A stretch of DNA of 24,667 nucleotides from an uncultured Christensenella sp. (GTDB lineage: Bacteria; Bacillota; Clostridia; Christensenellales; Borkfalkiaceae): assembly GCA_910579705.1 (NCBI GenBank), contig CAJTUI010000016.1, positions 1-24,667 on the forward strand. The letters are read 5' to 3'. This document shows, in pieces, positions 14,202 to 21,800 of this stretch; positions within the stretch are counted from its first letter, which is position 1, and each line of letters opens with the position of its first letter. The notes beneath the pieces were generated by a model. That model made no database searches. It was not told where the DNA came from and saw only the letters and a list, made by a program, of their open reading frames with translations. Both the position numbers and the translations under genes were made by a program.

Positions 14202-15545
14202 ATGAGATGGCGTATCTGGCTTTTATCGCTTGGCATAACGCTTTTCAGCGTGCTTGTGCTGAGTTTTGCGACCACGCAGGTATACTATAACTCGTCTGTG
14301 GACGACGCGAAGAAGTTTTTGCGCGTTTATATGAACGCGTTCGACGAGAGTTTGTACTCTCTGGACGAGGCGGGCGCGCTCGCGTTTTCCGAAAAGCTTG
14401 ACGGCGCGAGGGTAACGTTTATGGACGCGCAGGGCAACGTGCTTGCGGACAGCCTTGCGGGCTCGGGCGTAAACCATTCGGACAGAACGGAGATTAAGGA
14501 CGCCGTGTTTAAGGGCGAGGGGTTCGCCGTGCGCGGCAGTTCCACGCTCGGTAAAAATATGGTGTACTACTGCAAGAACTTCGACGGAAGGTTTCTTGTC
14601 AGGCTTGCCATTTTCACCGATTCGGATTGGAGTATTTTCGCAAGCACGCTCCCGACGCTTGCAATGTTTTCGGGGCTTATGATTGCGCTCAGTCTGGTTG
14701 CGGCGTTCGTCGCAACGCATTTCATAATCAGTCCCGTCAAAAAGCTGGCGCAGGAGGCGGCGGAAAATAAGGGCGAGGTCACGGCGAAGTATTCGGAGCT
14801 TGCGCCGATAGCCGATATTCTGAACGGCCGCAACAAGAGTCTGAGCGTGCAGATGGACGAGATAAAGCGCGAGAAGGAGCTTGTGGACAGGACTCAGGCG
14901 TCCAAGGACGAATTTATCTCCAACGTCACGCACGAGATGAACACGCCGCTCACCTCAATCCGCGGCTATGCGGAGCTTTTGAACGCGGGCGGTATGACCG
15001 AAGAGCAGAAGGGTGCGGCTTATACGACGATAATGGCGCAGAGCGACAGGCTTGCGAACCTGATCGCCTGTATAATAAATTACAGCGAGATAGACAGCGA
15101 CGGGCTTGCGCCGTACGAGGTGGACCTCTCCGCGCTTGCACGCGAAACGCTGGGCGTTCTTCGGCCCGAGGCGGACAAGCACGGCGTGGAACTTATCGGA
15201 AAGATAGAGGACGGGATAAAGATTTCCAGTCGTCACGAGCTTCTGAGCGAGATACTCGGCAACCTCGTCCGAAACGCGATACGCTATAACAGGCGCGGCG
15301 GGACGGTGACCGTTACGGTGAACGCGGAGCGGCTGTGCGTGGAGGATACGGGCATAGGCATCGCCGAGGAAAATCTGGACAGGATTTTCGACAGGTTCTA
15401 TACCGTGGACAAATCGCACGACGGGAAGAACGGCGGGTTCGGACTGGGGCTTGCCGTCGTTAAGAAGATTTGTCGCAAATCGGGCTGGAACCTCTCCGTC
15501 GAGAGCGTTGAGGGCAAGGGCAGTAAATTCACAATCGAGTTCTAG
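14202..15545 (+). CDS. PhoR-type membrane sensor histidine kinase
   Basis: The ATG at 14202 is preferred: SD AAAAAGGGG lies 8 nt upstream, whereas the in-frame TTG at 14196 would be only 2 nt from it. The 447-aa protein has TM1 (about 5-25), an extracytoplasmic sensor region (about 26-145), TM2 (about 150-175) and a HAMP-like linker. The HisKA domain carries His244 in THEMNTPLTS. The ATPase domain has N box (EILGNLVRNAIRYN), G1 (VEDTGIGI), F box (FDRFYTVDKSHDG) and G2 (GFGLGLAV). It presumably phosphorylates the adjacent regulator. The H-box residues MN replace the common LR/LK, a mild variation. There is no PAS signature in the cytoplasmic part. Phosphate sensing is inferred from neighbours only. 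Confidence 0.93.
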   Translation: MRWRIWLLSLGITLFSVLVLSFATTQVYYNSSVDDAKKFLRVYMNAFDESLYSLDEAGALAFSEKLDGARVTFMDAQGNVLADSLAGSGVNHSDRTEIKDAVFKGEGFAVRGSSTLGKNMVYYCKNFDGRFLVRLAIFTDSDWSIFASTLPTLAMFSGLMIALSLVAAFVATHFIISPVKKLAQEAAENKGEVTAKYSELAPIADILNGRNKSLSVQMDEIKREKELVDRTQASKDEFISNVTHEMNTPLTSIRGYAELLNAGGMTEEQKGAAYTTIMAQSDRLANLIACIINYSEIDSDGLAPYEVDLSALARETLGVLRPEADKHGVELIGKIEDGIKISSRHELLSEILGNLVRNAIRYNRRGGTVTVTVNAERLCVEDTGIGIAEENLDRIFDRFYTVDKSHDGKNGGFGLGLAVVKKICRKSGWNLSVESVEGKGSKFTIEF

Positions 15546-15567
15546 TCCGCGGTTGCGGCGGGAAAAT

Positions 15568-15598
15568 AAGCGGGACGGCTATTCGCCGTCCCGCTTTT
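15568..15598. terminator. bidirectional terminator hairpin between convergent kinase and radA
   Basis: AAGCGGGACGGC (15568-15579) pairs with GCCGTCCCGCTT (15585-15596) around TATTC, a 12-bp stem. TTTT follows on the + strand and TTATTTT when read on the - strand. It lies 22 bp after the kinase stop and about 75 bp beyond the radA stop, so it can serve both. Confidence 0.82.
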
Positions 15599-15673
15599 GG
15601 ATTATGTTTCGGGGAGAGTATCTCCGCCCCGCTCTTCGGTTTGCAATTCGTATTTTTAATTCGCCGTCCCGCT
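15581..15673. repeat. 15-bp direct repeat around the radA 3' end
   Basis: The right arm of the terminator plus part of its loop (ATTCGCCGTCCCGCT, 15581-15595) recurs exactly at 15659-15673, where its last base overlaps the radA stop codon. The second copy could pair with the left arm at 15568-15579, giving an alternative long-range stem in the RNA. Confidence 0.7.
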
Positions 15674-17040
15674 CAGTCCTTGAAAAGGTTTTTAATCATA
15701 GTGTTTACGTACAGTATTGGCACAATCGCAATCCTGTCCGCGTACTTTGCTACCGACTTCATATTTTTCGCGGGAACGAGGATTTTCTTGAAACCCATTT
15801 TAACGCACTCGGCAACGCGCTTTTCGCAGTAGGACACGGCGCGGACTTCGCCAGTGAGCCCGACTTCGCCGAACACAGCGACGTACTTGTCTATCGGCTT
15901 GCCGAAGTAGGCGGAGGCCAGCGCGGCGCAGACCGCAAGGTCGCAGGACGGCTCGCCCAGTTTAATGCCGCCCATTGCGTTTACGTACACGTCGGAGGAA
16001 GAGAGGTTCAGCCCGCAACGCTTTTCCAGCACGGCGATTAACAGAGTGAGCTTGTTGTAGTCTATGCCGAGCGGCATACGCCTGGGCAGTCCGAAAGAGG
16101 TCTTGGACACAAGCGTCTGTATTTCCACGTTCATACACCTTGCTCCCGTCTGGGCGGGGGTCACGGCCGAGCCCGGTTCTTCGCCGCGGCTTTCGGACAG
16201 AAACACGCCCGAGTAGTCGGTCACGGGTATTATGCCGCTTTCGGTCATTTCGAACACGCCCACTTCCTGAACGTTGCCGAACCTGTTTTTGACAGAGCGC
16301 AGTATCCTGAAATTTTCCTGATTTTCGCCCTCGAAGTACAGCACGGTGTCCATAATGTGCTCCAAGACTTTGGGGCCCGCAAGCGCGCCTTCCTTTGTGA
16401 CGTGCCCTACAATGAAAAAGGTTATGCCGCGGCTCTTTGCAATGCGCATAAGCTTTGAGGCGCATTCGCGCACCTGCCCGACCGAGCCCGAGGAGGAGGA
16501 CAATTCGTCGGTGTACACGGCCTGTATGGAGTCAATAATGCAGAACTCGACCCCGTCAAGCTCGGCTTCCAGCCCGTCTATGCACGTTTCGTTTATTATG
16601 AGAAGTTTTTCGGATTTGAGGTTGAGCCGTTCCGCGCGGAGTTTGACCTGCGAGCAGCTCTCTTCTGCGGAAAAGTACAAAACCTTTCTGGCCGCGGAAA
16701 GGTGCGCGGCAATCTGGGTCAGCAGTGTTGATTTGCCGATGCCGGGGTCGCCGCCGATGAGCACGAGCGAGCCGTTGACAATCCCGCCGCCCAGCACGTT
16801 GTCGAATTCGGATATGCCCGAGCTTATGCGGTCGTATCTCTCGAAAGTTATTTCGGAGAGCGGTTTCGCCCTGCCGCCGTAAACGGTCTTGCGCGCGGCG
16901 GTCTGGGGCTCGGCCTTTACTATTTCTTCGGCCATAGTGTTGAATTTACCGCAGGAGGGACAGCGCCCAAGCCATCTCGGGCTGGACGCGCCGCATTCGC
17001 TGCAAACGAATTCTGTTGTCGTTTTTGTGGTTTTAGCCAT
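15673..17040 (-). CDS. radA: DNA repair / branch-migration ATPase RadA (Sms)
   Basis: 455 aa, the usual RadA length. The N-terminal C4 zinc finger uses Cys13, 16, 27 and 30 (CSECG...CPSCG). A RecA-like ATPase core follows with Walker A GDPGIGKS (97-104), Walker B FCIIDS and the RadA-specific KNRFG motif. The C-terminal Lon-protease-like domain (about 285-455) includes VYVNAMGGIKLGEPSCDLAV. RadA works with RecA in recombination and repair in the cytoplasm. It is the last gene of the leftward rqcP-ispDF-radA operon, starting 8 bp after the ispDF stop. Its SD (AAGG) overlaps that stop, so translation is probably coupled. radA next to an ispD gene is familiar from Bacillota chromosomes. Confidence 0.96.
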   Translation of the reverse strand: MAKTTKTTTEFVCSECGASSPRWLGRCPSCGKFNTMAEEIVKAEPQTAARKTVYGGRAKPLSEITFERYDRISSGISEFDNVLGGGIVNGSLVLIGGDPGIGKSTLLTQIAAHLSAARKVLYFSAEESCSQVKLRAERLNLKSEKLLIINETCIDGLEAELDGVEFCIIDSIQAVYTDELSSSSGSVGQVRECASKLMRIAKSRGITFFIVGHVTKEGALAGPKVLEHIMDTVLYFEGENQENFRILRSVKNRFGNVQEVGVFEMTESGIIPVTDYSGVFLSESRGEEPGSAVTPAQTGARCMNVEIQTLVSKTSFGLPRRMPLGIDYNKLTLLIAVLEKRCGLNLSSSDVYVNAMGGIKLGEPSCDLAVCAALASAYFGKPIDKYVAVFGEVGLTGEVRAVSYCEKRVAECVKMGFKKILVPAKNMKSVAKYADRIAIVPILYVNTMIKNLFKD

Positions 17041-17048
17041 AATTTACC

Positions 17049-18185
17049 TTATATATTATCGAGTGTGCATATGCAGTATGCCGCAATCCCAAGCCCTTCG
17101 CCGACGAACCCAAGTCCTTCGCAGGTCCCTGCGGCAACGGCGATATTTTGCGGCGAAAGACGGGCCGCGCGGCTTATGTTGTCGGTCATAGCGTCGATAT
17201 GCGGGGCGAGCCTCGGCTTTTCGGCCTGTACGCTCACCGATATGTTTGCGGGCTTGAATCCGCGCTTTTTTATCTCGCGTACAACGCGTTCCAAAAGCCG
17301 CATACTGTCCGCGCCGTCGTATTCGGGGTCGGTGTCGGGGAAGTAGTGGCCTATGTCGTCAAGTCCCGCCGCGGACAACAGCGCGTCCATTACGGCGTGA
17401 ATTACAACGTCGCCGTCGCTGTGCGCCGCAAGCGCCCTGTCGCAGTCTATTTTAACTCCGCCCAGCGTTACGAACACGCCCGCGCAGAACGCGTGCACGT
17501 CCACGCCGAACCCGACTGCGGCTCCGCCGACGGAGGGCAGGCGTACGGGTGGGATGTCGAAGTCCTGTTTATAGGTCAGTTTTTTGTTTTTTATGTCGCC
17601 GCGGGTAAGGTGCGGTTTTGCTATGAACGCGCCGTAGACCGCGCTGTCGTCCGTGTAGTCCGCGCCGCCCGAACACGCGTACGCTTGTTTTATGTCGGCG
17701 GTGTAAAATCCCTGCGGGGTCTGGACGTGATAGAGCCCGTCCCTGTCAAGGCGCGCGCAAATTTCCCCGTCCCGTGCCATAACCTCGGTATCCACCGCGG
17801 GCACTGCGCATACGCCGCTGCCAAAGCGGCGCACGTCGTCAAGACATTTTAAAATGAGCTCGCGCCCGACGAACGGGCGCGCCCCGTCGTGGATAAGCAC
17901 TATGTCGCCCGTAACGCTGTTTAGCGCGTTTTTAACGCTTTCCGCGCGCGTTTCGCCGCCTTTTACCGTGCGGAACCCGAACGGCGCGGCGATTGCGGAA
18001 ATTTCCCCGAAATCAAAATCGGACGAGGTGATGACAACCTCGTCTATTTCGGGTATATCGAATTTTTTAAGTGTGTGATACAGTGCGGGCGCGCCGCAGA
18101 GAGGGGCGAGCAGTTTGTTTCTGCCGAAACCCGCCCTCAGTCCTTTTCCCGCCGCCAATATGACGGCGCTTACTTTTTCTTTCAT
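17049..18185 (-). CDS. ispDF: bifunctional IspDF: MEP cytidylyltransferase fused to MECDP synthase
   Basis: 378 aa with two enzyme domains. IspD (about 1-222) has the nucleotide-binding start VILAAGKGLRAG, then IHDGARPFV and VQTPQGF; it makes CDP-methylerythritol from MEP and CTP. IspF (about 224-378) begins GFGVDVHAF with the metal ligands DVH, then HSDGDVVIHAVMDALL, DIGHYFPDTDP and the terminal EGLGFVGEGLGIA; it cyclises CDP-ME 2-phosphate to MECDP. The IspF CMP-binding loop, commonly KATTTE, here reads AAGTCE. IspE, the intervening step, is not in the window. It lies 11 bp after rqcP and 8 bp before radA. The SD is weak (AGGCG), consistent with coupling to rqcP. Both domains keep their main catalytic motifs, so both are probably active. 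Confidence 0.94.
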   Translation of the reverse strand: MKEKVSAVILAAGKGLRAGFGRNKLLAPLCGAPALYHTLKKFDIPEIDEVVITSSDFDFGEISAIAAPFGFRTVKGGETRAESVKNALNSVTGDIVLIHDGARPFVGRELILKCLDDVRRFGSGVCAVPAVDTEVMARDGEICARLDRDGLYHVQTPQGFYTADIKQAYACSGGADYTDDSAVYGAFIAKPHLTRGDIKNKKLTYKQDFDIPPVRLPSVGGAAVGFGVDVHAFCAGVFVTLGGVKIDCDRALAAHSDGDVVIHAVMDALLSAAGLDDIGHYFPDTDPEYDGADSMRLLERVVREIKKRGFKPANISVSVQAEKPRLAPHIDAMTDNISRAARLSPQNIAVAAGTCEGLGFVGEGLGIAAYCICTLDNI

Positions 18186-18196
18186 TGTTTTCGCGC

Positions 18197-18439
18197 CTAA
18201 TTAATTATTTCGTAAAGGGAGGCGGCCTCGTCCTTTTTCACCGTTTCTTTTACGGCGTTTATTTTAAATCTGACGGCGCCGCTGGTATAGTTTATTTCAA
18301 CCACGTCGCCCTCTTTAATCTGGTGTCCGGGCTTTACTTCCCTGCCGTTCACTCTGACTTTGCCCTTGTCGCAGGCCTCCTGCGCGAGCGTGCGCCTTTT
18401 GAGTATCCTTGAAACTTTTAAAAATTTGTCTATTCTCAT
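18197..18439 (-). CDS. rqcP: RqcP (YabO-type) S4-domain ribosome quality-control protein
   Basis: 80 aa, nearly all one S4 RNA-binding fold: MRIDKFLKVSRILKRRTLAQ, then DKGKVRVNGREVKPGHQIKEGD. The C-terminal KKDEAASLYEIIN matches the YabO/RqcP pattern. Family knowledge: RqcP binds stalled 50S subunits and helps RqcH add alanine tails to nascent chains. Hsp15-type proteins are related but carry longer C-terminal extensions. It is the first gene of the leftward operon with ispDF and radA. No clear SD precedes the ATG (AT-rich upstream). Its promoter region is shared with rpoB on the other strand. Confidence 0.9.
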   Translation of the reverse strand: MRIDKFLKVSRILKRRTLAQEACDKGKVRVNGREVKPGHQIKEGDVVEINYTSGAVRFKINAVKETVKKDEAASLYEIIN

Positions 18440-18473
18440 ATAAAAATTATTTTGCGTTTACGTTTGAAAACGC

Positions 18474-18502
18474 TTGACTTTGTTTGTCTGCCGTTTTATA
18501 AT
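18474..18502 (+). promoter_or_regulatory. strong candidate sigma-A promoter P1 for rpoBC
   Basis: TTGACT (18474-18479), a 17-bp spacer and a perfect TATAAT (18497-18502). The start would be near 18509, giving a leader of about 340 nt before rpoB. It lies immediately upstream of (divergent to) the rqcP start, so its early region is antisense to the rqcP leader. Confidence 0.65.
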
Positions 18503-18544
18503 AATACACTGTATTAAAATGCGATTTTTGCACAAAAATCACTT

Positions 18545-18579
18545 TTTCGGCAACTTTTAATTCTTAAAAACCGCCGAAA
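18545..18579 (+). other. two-part hairpin in the rpoB leader
   Basis: TTTCGGC (18545-18551) pairs with GCCGAAA (18573-18579). An inner TTTTAA (18555-18560) pairs with TTAAAA (18564-18569) around TTC, and a symmetric 3x3 internal loop separates the stems. It starts about 36 nt after the P1 start point. No T run follows directly, so it is not a simple terminator. A second inverted repeat, GTCAA-N4-TTGAC, follows at 18583-18596. Confidence 0.45.
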
Positions 18580-18597
18580 TCCGTCAATTTTTTGACC

Positions 18598-18627
18598 TTT
18601 ACGCCACTGAATTATACACCATATAAT
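18598..18627 (+). promoter_or_regulatory. second candidate promoter P2 for rpoBC
   Basis: TTTACG (18598-18603), an 18-bp spacer and TATAAT (18622-18627), with an expected start near 18634. It overlaps the divergent rqcP promoter, so the two cannot be occupied at once. The 3' part of the leader (18640-18827) contains GGCGCC palindromes at 18645-18650 and within 18689-18694, with no gene. Confidence 0.5.
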
Positions 18628-18639
18628 TTAATTTGTAAA
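18611..18639 (-). promoter_or_regulatory. candidate promoter for rqcP-ispDF-radA
   Basis: On the - strand, TTTACA (18639-18634), a 17-bp spacer and a perfect TATAAT (18616-18611). The start would be near 18604, with about 165 nt of leader to the rqcP ATG. Its -10 is the mirror of the rpoB P2 -10, with only 5 bp (CACCA) between them. Confidence 0.55.
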
Positions 18640-18846
18640 GGGTTGGCGCCGAAATTTTTTCCGAAAGAAAATTTTTTGCGGAACGTGCGGCGCCGTTCGC
18701 ACCGCGGAGATACGAAAAAGACGTTCCCGCGAGTTATTCACTTTGTTACATTAAAAGATTTTTTCCGGTGAAAAGATATAAACGGATAATCGCCAAGATG
18801 TGAAATATTAAATATGGCGCAACGCTAAAAGGAGTATTTTTCTTAA

Positions 18847-21800
18847 ATGAATTTACCGGTTCACAAGTATGGCAAAACCGAGCGTAAAAAGTTCGGTAAA
18901 ATCAACGAGGTTATCGATATTCCCGACCTTGTCGAAATTCAGAAGGCGAGTTACAATTCGTTTATCAACGAGGGAATAGCGGAGGTCTTCGAGGACTTTT
19001 CGCCCGTAACTGACTATTCCGACCACTACGAGCTGTATTTCCTCAACCACTGGTTCGACCAGAAACCCAAGTACGACGAGAAGGAGTGCAGAAACCGCGA
19101 CGCGACGTACGCGCTGCCTTTGCACGTAACGGTCAGGCTTGTAAACAAGGTCAAGGACGAGGTTATCGACCAGCCCGTGTTTATGGGCGAGTTCCCGCTT
19201 ATGACGGACTCCGGCTCGTTCATAATAAACGGCGCGGAGCGCGTTATCGTTTCCCAGCTCGTCCGTTCGCCCGGCGTTTACAACGCGTCGTCGCGCGACA
19301 AGACGGGTAAGGAAATTTTCGGGACAACGGTTATCCCCAACCGCGGCGCCTGGCTCGAACTCGAACAGGACGCTCAGGGCGTTATGTGGGTGCACGTTGA
19401 CAGAAAACGTAAAATCTGCGCGACAGTGCTTTTAAGGGCTTTGGGCTTCGGCTCCGACAGGGCTCTTTTAGACCTGTTTGCAAACGATAAGATGATAGAA
19501 AACACCATTGCGAAGGACACCACGAAGTCGGAGTCCGACGGCCTTATCGAGCTTTACAGAAGGCTGCGCCCCGGCGAAGTTCCCACCGAGGCGTCCGTTA
19601 AACAGCACCTCAACAACCTGTTTTTCGACCCGCGCCGCTACGACGTGGTGAAAGTGGGCAGGTATAAGTTCAATAAAAAGCTCAACCTCGCTTACCGTCT
19701 GCCCGGCTGTAAGCTCGCAGACGACGTATTCAATCCCGAAACGGGCGAAGTAATGGCGCACGCGGGCGAAATCGTGGAAGAGGCAAAGGCGTTTGAAATG
19801 CAGGACGCGGGCGTGAACGAAGTGTTTGTACTCGTTTCCGACCCCGTTGACGGCGAAATCAGGCACAAGATAATCGCAAACAACACCGTCAACTTCACGG
19901 CGGTATCCGATAAGAGCCACAAGATTTTCGGCCTTCTGCCTACAATCTATTATCCCAACTTCAAGTTTATGCAGAAAATGGCGGCAGAGTGCGCGAACGC
20001 TAAGCCCGAAGAGGTTGCGGAAAGATATATCGACGAAATCAACGCAATCTACTACACCGCCGAAACTCCCGAAACCGAGGACGAAAAGCCCGAGGAGAAG
20101 AAAAACAGGGAGAAAAGGCGCGATATGCGCGTGAAGTTCGTAGTGGCGTGCAAGAAGTTCAACGAACTGCTTTCTTCCGACAAGACAAGCCTTGACCAAG
20201 ACGAGAAGAAGGAAATCAAGCCCGTTATCGAAAAGCTTAACCACAAGCACATCACCGTCGACGACATCGTCGCGTCCATTTCGACCAATATCGACTTGCA
20301 GTACGGCATAGGCACTATCGACAACATCGACCACCTCGGCAACCGCCGCGTGCGCTCGGTGGGCGAACTGTTGCAGAACCAGCTGCGCATAGGTATCGCA
20401 AGGCTTGAAAAGCTTATAAAGGAACGTATGGCCACGCAGGACGCTATGGAGGTAACTCCCTCGGGTCTTGTCAACGTGCGCCCCGTTTCCGCGGTTATCC
20501 GCGAATTCTTCGGTTCGTCCCAGCTTTCGCAGTTTATGGACCAGACCAACCCCGCCGCAGAACTTACGCATAAACGTAAGCTTTCCGCGCTCGGCCCCGG
20601 CGGTCTTAACCGCGACCGCGCCACTTTCGAAGTGCGCGACGTTCACCACTCGCACTACGGCAGGCTCTGCCCCATAGAGACGCCCGAAGGCCAGAACATC
20701 GGTCTTATTTCCTCGCTTGCCACTTTCTCGAAGGTGAACGAGTACGGGTTTATTATGAGTCCTTACCGCAGGGTTATAAAGGACGAGAACGGCCTTCCTA
20801 CCGTTACCGACAGGGTGGACTATCTCACCGCGGACGAGGAGGACAGGTATATCGTCGCTCAGGCGAACGAACCGCTTGACGAAAACAATCATTTTATAAA
20901 CTCGCATATCGGTTGCCGTCACCGCGACCTCATCACGCAGTATCCGCCCGAGAGAATGGACTATATGGACGTTTCGCCCAAACAGCTTGTTTCGGTTGCG
21001 ACCGCGCTCATTCCCTTCCTTGAAAACGACGATACCAACCGTGCGCTTATGGGCTCGAACATGCAGCGTCAGGCAGTTCCTCTTATGAAGACGGAGTCCG
21101 CTATCGTTGCCACGGGTATCGAGGACGCGATTGCGCGCGACAGCGGCGTTATGGTACGCGCAAAGCGCGCGGGCGTCGCCACGGGCGTTTCTTCCGACCT
21201 CATTACCATTCGCGAGGACAGCGGGTTCACCACCGAATACAAACTTAAAAAGTTCGAGCGTTCCAATCAGGGTACCTGTCTTAACCAGCGCCCGATTATC
21301 AATACGGGCGACAGAGTAGAGGCGGGCGAGATTATTGCAGACGGCCCCGCGACCAACAGCGGCGAGCTTGCGCTGGGCAAGAACATTCTCATAGGTTATA
21401 TGGAGTGGGAAGGCTATAACTACGAGGACGCTATACTCATTTCGGAAAAACTCGTTCAGGACGACGTGTTTACTTCCATTCATATCGAGGAGCACGAAAC
21501 CGAGGCGAGGGATACCAAGCTCGGCGAAGAGGAGATTACGCGCGACATTCCCAACGTTTCCGAGGACGCGCTTAAAGATCTGGACGAGGACGGTATCATA
21601 AGGATAGGCGCGGAGGTTCACCCCGGCGATATACTCGTCGGCAAGGTAACGCCCAAGGGCGAAACCGAGCTCACGCCCGAAGAAAGACTTCTCCGCGCGA
21701 TTTTCGGCGAGAAGGCGAGGGAGGTAAGGGATACCTCGCTCAAAGTCCCGCACGGCGAGGGCGGTATCGTTGTCGACGTGAAGATTTTCACGCGCGAGAA

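Noticed and set aside
14196..14204. TTG start for the sensor kinase
   Set aside because: Only 2 nt from the SD; the ATG at 14202 has proper 8-nt spacing.
15451..16041. 196-codon + strand frame overlapping the end of the kinase and radA
   Set aside because: It crosses the terminator hairpin and runs antisense to radA, which is certain.
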